Origin: Rhizobium sp. PP-CC-3A-592
Lineage (GTDB): Bacteria; Pseudomonadota; Alphaproteobacteria; Rhizobiales; Rhizobiaceae
Length of the DNA stretch: 64,000 nt
Reading direction: 5' to 3'
Assembly (NCBI RefSeq): GCF_003217095.1
Contig: NZ_QJSR01000001.1
Span: 1,526,009-1,590,008, forward strand
The stretch's first letter is position 1. The number at the start of each line of letters is the position of its first letter. The position numbers and the translations under genes are program-made. Below the pieces are notes generated by a model. It had not been told where the DNA came from, ran no database searches, and saw only the letters and a list, made by a program, of their open reading frames with translations. Positions 7,942 to 15,818 of this stretch are shown here, in pieces.

Positions 7942-9474
7942 TTACGCAGCACTGGTCATGCGGTCTCCGGCGATACGGTAGGAGATGGCTTCAGCGATGT
8001 GGATGCGGCCGACCGTCGGGCGGGCGTCGAGGTCGGCCAGCGTCCGGGCGACCTTGAGGACGCGGTGGTAGGCGCGTGCGGAAAACGTCATCCGTTCAGC
8101 CGCCTCGCGCAGAAGCTGGAGGCCGCCGGCATCGGGTTCGGCAAGCGTCTCGATCATCGATGTGGTGCAGCGCGCATTCGAGGTGATCTTCGGCATGCCG
8201 AAGGCGATGAAGCGGTCGATCTGGAGCGCCCGCGCATGAGCCACCCGGGCCGCGACGACCGCGCTGGTTTCGGCGGTCGCCGGGCGGATCAGGTCGGCTG
8301 CGGACACCGCGGGAACATGAATGCGGATGTCGATGCGGTCCATCAGCGGGCCGGAAATGCGCGCCTGATAGTCGCTCGCGCAGCGCGGGCCCCGTGCGCA
8401 GCTGTGCCCCGGCTCGCCCGCCATGCCGCAGCGGCAGGGGTTCATGGCGGCGACCAGCTGGATGGCGGCGGGATAGCTGATGCGGTGATTGGCGCGCGCA
8501 ATGATGCATTCGCCGGTTTCGAGCGGCTGGCGCAATGCGTCCAGTGCCTGCGGCGAAAATTCCGGGAACTCGTCGAGAAACAGCACGCCGTTATGGGCAA
8601 GCGACGCCTCGCCCGGCCGGGCGCGAAGACCGCCGCCGACGAGGGCCGCCATGGTGGCGGAGTGATGCGGCGTGCGGAAGGGCCGGCGATCCGAGAGCTT
8701 GCCGCCCGGCAGCTGCCCCGCGATCGAGTGGATCATCGAGACCTCCAGCAGTTCGCCCGGCGACAGCGGCGGAAGGATCGAGGGCAGGCGCGCAGCGAGC
8801 ATCGACTTGCCCGAGCCGGGCGGGCCGACCATCAGGAGGTTATGATTTCCGGCCGCCGCCACTTCCAGCGCGCGCTTGGCGCTTTCCTGCCCCTTGATGT
8901 CGGCGAGATCGGCCAAGTTGGCCGCCGTCGCGCGGATGGCCGGCTCCGGCCGGGTGAGCACCTGCGTGCCGCGAAAATGATTGGCGAGCGCGATCAGGCT
9001 GCGGGGTGCGAGAATGTCGATCTCGGCACCGGCCCAGGCGGCCTCCGGCCCGCTGTCGGCCGGGCAGATGAGGCCCTTGCCGATGGCGTTCGCACCGATG
9101 GCGGCAGGCAGCGCGCCGGCAACGGCGGCGATCGTGCCGTCGAGGTTCAGTTCGCCGATGACCACATAGTCTGCCAGCGCATCCGACGGAATGGCGCCGA
9201 GCGCCGCCATCAGCCCGAGCGCGATCGCAAGGTCGAAATGGCTGCCTTCCTTCGGCAGGTCGGCAGGCGCGAGATTGATGGTCACGCGTTTGGGCGGCAG
9301 CGACAGGCCGGAGGCATGGAGGGCGGCGTGCACCCGTTCCCGGCTTTCGGCCACCGCCTTGTCCGGCAGGCCGACGATCTGCACACCGACCTTGCCGGGC
9401 GCGACCATGACCTGCACATCGACCGGAACACCCTCAATGCCCTGGAACGCCACCGTGCTGACCCGTGCCACCAT
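7942..9474 (-). CDS. comM: ComM/YifB-type Mg-chelatase-like AAA+ ATPase
   Basis: AAA+ ATPase of the ComM/YifB family; characterised ComM is a hexameric helicase that promotes branch migration during natural transformation. The 510 residues match the family. An N-terminal LonC-like domain (GIEGVPVDVQV through NLAPADLPKEGS) is followed by a Walker A GPPGSGKSML, a Walker B VLFLDEFPEF, an internal Cys-rich insert (NPCRCGMAGEPGHSC) and a C-terminal Mg-chelatase domain. GGAGGGAC upstream supports the ATG at 9474. It is not itself a chelatase. It lies 139 bp downstream of gshB on the same strand. Confidence 0.93.
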   Translation of the reverse strand: MVARVSTVAFQGIEGVPVDVQVMVAPGKVGVQIVGLPDKAVAESRERVHAALHASGLSLPPKRVTINLAPADLPKEGSHFDLAIALGLMAALGAIPSDALADYVVIGELNLDGTIAAVAGALPAAIGANAIGKGLICPADSGPEAAWAGAEIDILAPRSLIALANHFRGTQVLTRPEPAIRATAANLADLADIKGQESAKRALEVAAAGNHNLLMVGPPGSGKSMLAARLPSILPPLSPGELLEVSMIHSIAGQLPGGKLSDRRPFRTPHHSATMAALVGGGLRARPGEASLAHNGVLFLDEFPEFSPQALDALRQPLETGECIIARANHRISYPAAIQLVAAMNPCRCGMAGEPGHSCARGPRCASDYQARISGPLMDRIDIRIHVPAVSAADLIRPATAETSAVVAARVAHARALQIDRFIAFGMPKITSNARCTTSMIETLAEPDAGGLQLLREAAERMTFSARAYHRVLKVARTLADLDARPTVGRIHIAEAISYRIAGDRMTSAA

Positions 9475-9613
9475 GTTCCCGTCCCTCCAACCGATGCGCT
9501 TATGAGACCTTCATCACATACAACGGCGGCAGGAATAAAACAAGAACATTGGCGGAACGATTACAATCGACCATGTCTTCAAGGTTGCAGATATCACAAC
9601 CCGACCGGATTCG

Positions 9614-10573
9614 TCAGGCGCGCTTGCGCTCGATCGCATCCCAGAGGAGGCTGGCGATATCGGCGCCGCCGAAGTTCTTGACCTCGCGGATGCCGGTCGG
9701 AGACGTCACGTTGATCTCGGTCATGACATCGCCGATGACGTCGATGCCCACGAGCAGAAAGCCGCGTTCGCGCAGAGCCGGGCCGATGCGGGCGCAGATC
9801 TCCCTCTCGCGTGCCGTCAGTTCGGTCGGCTCGGGCTTGCCGCCCGCATGCATGTTGGAGCGGGCATCGTGCTCGGCCGGCACGCGGTTGATGGCACCGA
9901 CGGGTTCGCCATCGACGAGGATGATGCGCTTGTCGCCCTTGCGCACGGCCGGCAGGTATTCCTGGGCGATGAAGGGCTCGCGGAACATCTGCCCGAACAT
10001 TTCCAGCAGCGAGGACATGTTGCGGTCGTCGCGGGTGGAGTGGAACACGCCGGCACCGCCATTGCCGTAGAGCGGCTTCAGGATGATATCGCCCATCTCC
10101 TCCCGGAACTTGGCGATTTCGGCCGGGTCGCGGGTGATCAGCGTCTTCGGCATCAGGTCCGGAAATTCGGTGACGAAGATCTTTTCCGGCGAATTGCGCA
10201 CCCAGGCGGGGTCGTTCACCACCAGCGTCTTCGGGTGGATGCGCTCCAGCAAATGGGTCGAGGTGATATAGGCCATGTCGAAGGGCGGATCCTGGCGCAG
10301 GAGCACCACGTCCATGGTGGAGAGATCCAGCCGCTCGGGTTCACCGAGCGTGAAATGGTTGCCCTTCACGTCGCGCAGGGTCATCTGCTGCGCCGTGGCG
10401 TAGACCTGCCCGTCGCGCAGCGACAGCCGGTCCGGCGTGTAGTGAAACAGCCGGTAGCCGCGGTTCTGCGCCTCGAGACTCATCGCAAAGGTCGAATCGC
10501 CCGCGATAGTGATGGTGGAGACGTGGTCCATCTGAACCGCGACATTCCGGAGTGCCGTCCTGGTGGCTGCCAT
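9614..10573 (-). CDS. gshB: Glutathione synthetase
   Basis: Adds glycine to gamma-glutamylcysteine using ATP, the last step of glutathione synthesis. The 319 residues compare with 316 in E. coli. The N-terminal substrate domain contains [17 protein letters not shown]. The ATP-grasp domain carries [14 protein letters not shown] (glycine-rich loop), IAQEYLPA and the metal site near [19 protein letters not shown]. The start at 10573 follows AGGGGAAG, although the conserved part begins 14 residues in. It sits upstream of comM, as commonly seen in rhizobia. Confidence 0.97.
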   Translation of the reverse strand: MAATRTALRNVAVQMDHVSTITIAGDSTFAMSLEAQNRGYRLFHYTPDRLSLRDGQVYATAQQMTLRDVKGNHFTLGEPERLDLSTMDVVLLRQDPPFDMAYITSTHLLERIHPKTLVVNDPAWVRNSPEKIFVTEFPDLMPKTLITRDPAEIAKFREEMGDIILKPLYGNGGAGVFHSTRDDRNMSSLLEMFGQMFREPFIAQEYLPAVRKGDKRIILVDGEPVGAINRVPAEHDARSNMHAGGKPEPTELTAREREICARIGPALRERGFLLVGIDVIGDVMTEINVTSPTGIREVKNFGGADIASLLWDAIERKRA

Positions 10574-10703
10574 TGTCTTCCCCTGGTCATCGACCCGCCT
10601 CTTCTCCGGCGGGCCTCATGACGTAGGACGGGAAGAGCCCGAACGCAACGGCAGAACGCTGTGCGATTCTGCGAAAGTCGTCGCGTTCGTCAGACGCATT
10701 CCA

Positions 10704-11240
10704 TCAGGCGGCGAGCGCCGCCTTGGGGGCTTCGCCGCGCAGCAGGTCGCGCAGGCGGTAAGCCATGACGACGGGTTCGGGGAATTTCTTGCGGCAGAAG
10801 GCGATCTTGCGGACATAGGTCTCGATGCGCCAGTTGGCCCAGGTGCCGCCGTTGAAGAAGCCGATGTCGCCGGCACGCAGCGTCGTTTCGGTGCCGTCCT
10901 CGGCCGTCACATGCACCTCGCCTTCGAGGATCACGACCGTCTCGTCCCAGCCGAAATACCAGTTGAACTCGCCGGCCGTGCAATCCCACATGGCGGTGAC
11001 GGCGGCATCGTCATGGCTGCGCGAATGCTCGGCGAGACGGGCGACCGGCGCACCCGCGACGATCCAGTCCGGATTGATCGGGGCCGGCAGCATGGGCAGG
11101 TCCATCGCGGGCGACGCGATCATCGCGTGCCTGGGGGCCGCCTGTTTCCCCTCCTGTTTCGATATGCCGAGCCTCGGCGCAAGCGGTGTCACCCGCACCG
11201 CAACCGCCATCAATTCCGCAAAAAGCATCTTCAGCGCCAT
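10704..11240 (-). CDS. Cupin domain protein (Cupin_3/DUF861-like)
   Basis: 178 residues with a single cupin barrel in the second half: WDCTAGEFNWYFGWDETVVI, then LEGEVHVTAEDGTETTLRAG and DIGFFNGGTWANWRIETYV, the pattern of the EutQ/ureidoglycine aminohydrolase-like subgroup. The classical His residues of motif 1 are replaced by aromatic and acidic ones, as usual in this subgroup. The substrate is unknown. The ATG at 11240 has AGGGGGA upstream. The gene is divergent from the secreted protein at 11465, and they share the intergenic region with the 21-bp repeats. Confidence 0.85.
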   Translation of the reverse strand: MALKMLFAELMAVAVRVTPLAPRLGISKQEGKQAAPRHAMIASPAMDLPMLPAPINPDWIVAGAPVARLAEHSRSHDDAAVTAMWDCTAGEFNWYFGWDETVVILEGEVHVTAEDGTETTLRAGDIGFFNGGTWANWRIETYVRKIAFCRKKFPEPVVMAYRLRDLLRGEAPKAALAA

Positions 11241-11393
11241 GTCGTCCCCCTGGCAAAATCCCTGTCCTGAAAGGGACATTAGCGAGAAGGCACAAAGACA
11301 GCATTGAGAGGATTGCTCGCATTTGAGCGATTGCAGACATTGCCACCATCCGACGACGCAACCGTCGTCAATTTGCCGCATGTCGATGGCCTA

Positions 11394-11451
11394 AAGATGC
11401 GGCATCATCAAAAGAAGATTCGGCATCATCCATTGAAGATGCGGCATCATC
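11394..11451. repeat. Three 16-bp direct repeats at 21-bp period
   Basis: AAGATGCGGCATCATC (11394-11409), AAGATTCGGCATCATC (11415-11430) and AAGATGCGGCATCATC (11436-11451) start exactly 21 bp apart. Each holds an 11-bp dyad GATGC-G-GCATC (one mismatch in the middle copy). The array ends 13 bp before the ATG of the secreted protein and looks like an operator array on one helix face. It also lies within reach of the divergent cupin gene. Confidence 0.7.
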
Positions 11452-11464
11452 ACGAGGACCCTCC

Positions 11465-11971
11465 ATGCATCACCGCGCCTTCGCCTCCCTCGCCGTCTCC
11501 GCCGCCCTGCTCGCCGGAAGCTTCGCCGTTCCACATGCCGCGCTGGCGCAGGACGCACCCTATGTCGACGATCGTTCGGACGGGGCAAAGCTCGTCCAGT
11601 CGCTCTACAATGCGATCGAGCGCAAGGAATATGCCCGGGCCTATGCCTATTTCGGCGACAAGCCACCGGCCGGCGACTATGCGAGCTTCGTCCTGGGCTA
11701 CAGGAACACGGTCGATGTCGAGGTGAAGACCGGCGTCGTGACGCAGGAGGGTGCGGCCGGCAGCCTCTATGCGCCGGTGCCCGTTGCCGTCCGCTCGGTG
11801 GACAAGGATGGGAAGGAGCGCGTCTTTGCCGGATGCTACGTGACGCGCATCGTCAATGCCGCCATCCAGGAACCGCCATTCACGCCGCTGCACATCGAGA
11901 GCGCGGAACTCGGCGAGGTGAAGACGCCCTTTGCCGAGGCGGTCCCGAAGGTCTGCCATTCACCGTCGTAA
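11465..11971 (+). CDS. Secreted (periplasmic) hypothetical protein
   Basis: 168 residues. A clear Sec signal peptide covers residues 1-28 (MHHRAFASLAVSAALLAG core, cleavage after ALA before QDAP). The mature part has a helical start (LVQSLYNAIERKEYARAYAYF), reminiscent of NTF2-like or DUF4440-type folds, then strands, and two Cys (GCYVTRI and KVCHS) that may form a disulfide. No function is assigned. The direct-repeat array at 11394-11451 lies immediately upstream, covering the place where a promoter or leader should be. Confidence 0.8.
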   Translation: MHHRAFASLAVSAALLAGSFAVPHAALAQDAPYVDDRSDGAKLVQSLYNAIERKEYARAYAYFGDKPPAGDYASFVLGYRNTVDVEVKTGVVTQEGAAGSLYAPVPVAVRSVDKDGKERVFAGCYVTRIVNAAIQEPPFTPLHIESAELGEVKTPFAEAVPKVCHSPS

Positions 11972-12038
11972 GGAGGCTCATACGGTTCCCGGTTGATCGA
12001 TGCCAGGTTCTGGTATCAAGCAACCGTTCGCCCTCTCC

Positions 12039-12150
12039 GCCGTCATGCTCGGGCTTGTCTCGAGCATCTGCTGTCGTCCCCGCAAACACCATGGTCCTCC
12101 AGATCGCGGCCAGCGCAGCAGATGCTCGGCACAAGCCCGAGCATGACGGC
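12039..12150. repeat. 112-bp inverted-repeat element
   Basis: Two 35-bp arms (12039-12073 and 12116-12150) are inverted copies of each other with two or three mismatches; they read GCCGTCATGCTCGGGCTTGT outward and carry GAGCATCTGCTG inside. The loop is 42 bp. A related single half-unit lies at 27261-27290. From memory, such CGTCAT-CTCGGGCTTG units are dispersed widely in rhizobial genomes. It occupies the gap between two convergent genes. Confidence 0.8.
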
Positions 12151-12212
12151 AGGGGGTGGCGTCGCTCAACACCAGAACAATGCCATCAGGAAGCAATCAG
12201 CCGGAAGCCGGA

Positions 12213-13157
12213 TCAGGGGCCGGCCCTGCGGCGTTCCAGAAACTGACGGCGCTCGAACAGCACGACCACGACGAGCGCCATCAGGAACGGGATGACGAGG
12301 TAGAACAGCCGGAAAATGACGAGGGCGGCCAGCACCGAGGCCGCATCGATTTCCGGCAAAGCCGCGATGAAGATCAGCTCGAGCACGCCGATGCCGCCCG
12401 GCGCGTGTGACAGGAGGGCGGCCGAGAACGAGGCGAGGAAGACCCCGAGCACGACCATGTAACCGGGATTTCCCGCCTCCGGCAGCGCGAAATAGATGAT
12501 GGCGGCAGCGCCGATCAGCTCCACCGGGGCGATCAGCAATTGCCGCACCGCGAGCGTCGGCCGCGGATATTCCAGGTGGAACCACCGCGTGTGGATGGGC
12601 TTGAAGCCGATGAGACTTCCCAGCAGATAGAGGCCGATCAGCACGAGGATGGCGATCGCTGTGGAGATCGAGGCTCCGAGCGGAATGACGTTGGAGAAGC
12701 GATCGACGATCTCCGGCTCGATCAGCAGCACGATTGCCGACAGCGTCAGCGTGCCCAGCACGAAGGTCAGCGAGCAGAAGGCGACGAGAACGCCGGTCTC
12801 GCTGACGCTCAGGCCTTTCGACCCGTAGGCCCGGTAGCGCACGACGGCGCCTGAAAACACGGAGGCCCCGATGGTGTGCGACAGCGCATAGGCGGTGAAC
12901 GAGCAGACGGTGATGAAGGTCAGCGACAGCCGCCGGCCGAGATGTTCGAGCGCCAGATGATCGTAGGCCGCAAGGGCGGCATAGGCCACCAGCGTGGCGC
13001 CGGCCGCCAGCAGCCAGCTCTTCAGCGGGACGGCCTCGAAGCTCGCCAGGAACGCGTCAAGCGAAAGCCCGCGCAGCTCGTGATAGAGCCCGTAGAGCGA
13101 AAACAGGATAGCCGCCAGTCCGACGGCCGGCCAGATCAGGGCACGGATCGTCTTCAT
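12213..13157 (-). CDS. UPF0104/YbhN-type polytopic membrane protein
   Basis: 314 residues with about seven or eight hydrophobic helices, belonging to the family that includes the membrane (flippase-like) half of lysylphosphatidylglycerol synthases. Visible features: N-terminal anchor ALIWPAVGLAAILFSLYGLY, the conserved region HTIGASVFSGAVVRYRAYG, and SHAPGGIGVLELIFIAALPE near the C-terminus, the family signature. The soluble aminoacyl-transfer domain of MprF is absent, so lysinylation of lipid is unlikely. The likely role is lipid translocation or an envelope function. The start has a weak ribosome site. Confidence 0.85.
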   Translation of the reverse strand: MKTIRALIWPAVGLAAILFSLYGLYHELRGLSLDAFLASFEAVPLKSWLLAAGATLVAYAALAAYDHLALEHLGRRLSLTFITVCSFTAYALSHTIGASVFSGAVVRYRAYGSKGLSVSETGVLVAFCSLTFVLGTLTLSAIVLLIEPEIVDRFSNVIPLGASISTAIAILVLIGLYLLGSLIGFKPIHTRWFHLEYPRPTLAVRQLLIAPVELIGAAAIIYFALPEAGNPGYMVVLGVFLASFSAALLSHAPGGIGVLELIFIAALPEIDAASVLAALVIFRLFYLVIPFLMALVVVVLFERRQFLERRRAGP

Positions 13158-13296
13158 GCAGGTCTTTTTCGGTCCGGCGGAGGCAGTCTCGACGTCATAT
13201 GGATCATGAGACCATCGCCACCCGGCCGGGTCAAGGGCGTCCCGGCCGGCGGCGCCTTCACGATATCTTGAGATTTCAACGTGTCAGCGCCGCATT

Positions 13297-13400
13297 TAGA
13301 ATCTGTCAGGTTCATTCTGAACCTGACAGATTCTAGTTTTCTTTGATTTCGTTTGTCTTGTCGGGATAACCGGTTTCCACTTATCCCTGACAAACTCTAG
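13297..13400. repeat. Compound palindromic element
   Basis: An 18-bp perfect stem TAGAATCTGTCAGGTTCA with its complement (13297-13314 / 13318-13335, loop TTC) is followed by a second dyad built on GGGATAA/TTATCCC and ending TGACAAACTCTAG. The second module runs into the dipeptidase stop codon at 13397, so it also forms the 3' end of that transcript. It resembles a two-module rhizobial intergenic element. Confidence 0.75.
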
Positions 13401-14803
13401 CGGGCAGCGGCCAGCGCGTCGAGGATGCGCACCCAGGAGCGGATGCCCTTGTGGAAGGACTGGAGATCGTATTTCTCGTTGGGCGAGTGGATGCGGTCGT
13501 CGGACAGGCCGAAGCCGACCAGCAGCGATTCCATGCCGAGCATCTTCTGGAAATCGCCGACGATCGGAATGGAGCCGCCCATGCCGATGATGACGGCCGC
13601 CTTCGGCCATTCCTCCGACAGCGCCGACTTCGCCGTGTTGAGCAGCGACGAATCATACGGCAGCTGGATGGCCGGCGAGCCGCCATGCTCATGGAACGCC
13701 ACCGAGCAATCGGCCGGGATATGCGCGCGGACGTAATCGCGGAAGGCCGTGCGGATGGCATCGGGGTCCTGCTGGCCGACGAGGCGGAAGGAGATCTTTG
13801 CGGACGCTTTGGAGGCAATCACGGTCTTGAAGCCTTCGCCCGTGTAGCCGCCGGTGATGCCGTTGACCTCGGCCGTCGGGCGGGCCCAGATGAGTTCGAG
13901 GACCGAGCGGCCCTGTTCGCCCGAGGGGATGGCGAGGCCGATCTCGCCCAGCATCTTCTCCGCCGTCTGGCCGAGCGTTTCCCATGCGGCCTTGATCTGC
14001 GTCGGCGTCTCCTCGACGCCGTCATAGAAGCCGTTAAGCGTCACGCGGCCGGTCTCGTCGTGAAGGCCGGCGAGAATGCGCGACAGGATGTGGATCGGAT
14101 TGGCGGCCGCCCCGCCGAACATGCCGGAATGCAGGTCGCGATCGGCAGCGGTCACCACGACCTCCTCGCCCACGAGGCCGCGCAGGCCGGCCGAGATGGC
14201 GGGCGTTTCGCTGTCCCACATGCCGGTGTCGCAGACCAGCGCGTAGTCGGCCTTGAGCTCCTTGGCATTGGCGGTCAGGAAGGGTTTCAGCGACGGCGAG
14301 CCGGATTCTTCCTCACCCTCGAACAGCACCGTGACGCGGCACGGCAGGCTGCCATGGGTTTCCTTATAGGCGCGGCAGGCTTCGACGAAGGTCATCAGCT
14401 GACCCTTGTCGTCGGAGGTGCCGCGGCCGGTGATGACCTTGCGGCCAGGGGTGCGGCCAGGCGACAGCTCGCGCACGGACGGCGTGAAGGGGTCCGTCTC
14501 CCAGAGCGACAGCGGGTCGACCGGCTGGACGTCGTAATGGCCATAGAACAGCACGTGCGGCGCGTCCGTGGTGGCACCCTCATGATGCGCGACGACCATG
14601 GGATGACCGGGCGTATCGCGCACGGAGGCCGTGAAGCCGAGGCCCTGAAGGTCCGCGACCAGCCATTCCGCAGCCTTGCGGCAGGCGTCCTTGTAGGCCG
14701 GATCGGTGGAGATGGAGGGGATGCGCACGAGGTCGAAGAGCCGTTCGAGGCTCGCGTCGAGATTGGTGTCCGCCTTGGCGAGAACGCCGGTGATATCGGT
14801 CAT
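13397..14803 (-). CDS. M20 family metallo-dipeptidase
   Basis: Zinc-dependent dipeptidase (CNDP-like M20 family) of 468 residues. The metal site motifs are FYGHYDVQP (His and Asp), GRGTSDDKG (bridging Asp) and FEGEEESGSPSL (catalytic Glu plus metal Glu). The lid/dimerisation domain follows, and a final metal His is in DDRIHSPNE. AAGGAG six or seven bases upstream fixes the ATG at 14803. There is no signal peptide, so it is cytoplasmic. It lies 63 bp downstream of the marR gene on the same strand and may be co-transcribed with it. Confidence 0.93.
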   Translation of the reverse strand: MTDITGVLAKADTNLDASLERLFDLVRIPSISTDPAYKDACRKAAEWLVADLQGLGFTASVRDTPGHPMVVAHHEGATTDAPHVLFYGHYDVQPVDPLSLWETDPFTPSVRELSPGRTPGRKVITGRGTSDDKGQLMTFVEACRAYKETHGSLPCRVTVLFEGEEESGSPSLKPFLTANAKELKADYALVCDTGMWDSETPAISAGLRGLVGEEVVVTAADRDLHSGMFGGAAANPIHILSRILAGLHDETGRVTLNGFYDGVEETPTQIKAAWETLGQTAEKMLGEIGLAIPSGEQGRSVLELIWARPTAEVNGITGGYTGEGFKTVIASKASAKISFRLVGQQDPDAIRTAFRDYVRAHIPADCSVAFHEHGGSPAIQLPYDSSLLNTAKSALSEEWPKAAVIIGMGGSIPIVGDFQKMLGMESLLVGFGLSDDRIHSPNEKYDLQSFHKGIRSWVRILDALAAAR

Positions 14804-14866
14804 TGCAATGCTCCTTGATGTCGGCGCGACCCTACTCAAAAATTCCGGCTTGGGAAGACCCGGACA

Positions 14867-15394
14867 TCAACGCGGGCATTCACGTGGGCTTTCTGGCGGG
14901 CATTCCGGCGCAGGCTCCGCATCCGGCCCCGGTCGCACCGAGGCATCGGCTGGAGGCTGCAAGGCTATGGGCGCGGCATTGGCGATGGCCATGCGCATAT
15001 ATTCGAGCATCAGCTCGCGCTCGAAGCGGCGGAAGCCGGCAAACAGCGCGTCGTCGGCCGCCCGGGCAGCGAGCATGGCGTCATCCTTCAGGACACGACC
15101 GCGGTCGGTGAGGAAGACCTGCTGGGCCCGACGATCCGTCGGGTGGGGGCGGCGCGTGATCAGCGCATCCCGCTCCATGCGCGCCAGCGTGTTGGCAATG
15201 GTCGCCTGCTCGGCATCCAGCCGGTCGAGCAGCTGGCGCTGGGTCAGCCCGTCCTCGCTCCACAATTCGGCCAGCACCGGAAACTGCCCCGGCGCAAAGC
15301 CGAGCGTCCGGCCCCTCTCCTGCAGCTGGCGGGAGAAGCCTCGAGCCAGCAGGCTGGCGAGATAGGTGGCGGACTCCATGCGGTCGTAGGCCAT
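14867..15394 (-). CDS. MarR family transcriptional regulator
   Basis: 175 residues with a winged helix: QFPVLAELWSEDGLTQRQLLDRL, recognition helix in EQATIANTLARMERDALITRR, and the wing PHPTDRRAQQVFLT typical of MarR. The C-terminal 40 residues are Pro/Glu-rich and probably disordered. The effector is unknown. It may control itself and the downstream dipeptidase. It borders the polA intergenic region, an arrangement conserved in rhizobia. Confidence 0.92.
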   Translation of the reverse strand: MAYDRMESATYLASLLARGFSRQLQERGRTLGFAPGQFPVLAELWSEDGLTQRQLLDRLDAEQATIANTLARMERDALITRRPHPTDRRAQQVFLTDRGRVLKDDAMLAARAADDALFAGFRRFERELMLEYMRMAIANAAPIALQPPADASVRPGPDAEPAPECPPESPRECPR

Positions 15395-15475
15395 AACAAT
15401 GGGTACGCCCGGGACAGGGCCGTGACAAGATCGTGTCAGACGCCGAAACCGAAAAAAACCGCCATTGCCTAAAGC

Positions 15476-15620
15476 GGAAAAACCGCCATGGCGGAGGCGG
15501 GCCATGACGGTTTTTGATAATGGACAAAGGCCCGGAGAGGGGGGTTAGGCCTTTGTCCTTGCATCTGGGTTCGGCGGGGGACAGGCCTTGACCAGACGAC
15601 GGCGCTTGTCGCTGCCGTTG
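15476..15620 (-). ncRNA. Candidate trans-acting sRNA, alpha-r7 (Smr7C) type
   Basis: The 424-bp gap between marR and polA holds three hairpins in line on the minus strand: ACGGC/GCCGT near the 5' end, a perfect 11-bp GGACAAAGGCC/GGCCTTTGTCC stem (15522-15558), and a terminator AAAAACCG-CATGGC/GCCATGGCGGTTTTT ending near 15478. A CTTGAA element (15655-15650) with 17-bp spacing to ACAAAT could be the promoter. Established knowledge, from memory: the Sinorhizobium sRNA Smr7C (alpha-r7) is about 150 nt, has three stem-loops and lies between polA and a marR gene. Ends are approximate. Nothing else is seen in 15656-15818. Confidence 0.65.
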
Positions 15621-15818
15621 TTTAAGATTTGTGGGTCCGAATGTGGCTTTTCAAGGGAAGCGCCGGTGAAGCCTGATTACAAATTGGTAAGGTTTGCAGT
15701 GGGCCCTCATTTTTTCTGAACGACCCACTCCATCAAACGGTGGGAGACCAAGCGGACGGCATCGGCGAGACGGGTTGCCCGATGGACCTTTCGCGCCTGT
15801 CGCGCTATCCGTGTCTCC

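Noticed and set aside
11394-11451. Direct repeats as a CRISPR array
   Set aside because: Only three 16-bp repeats with 5-bp intervals, no spacers of usual length and no cas genes.
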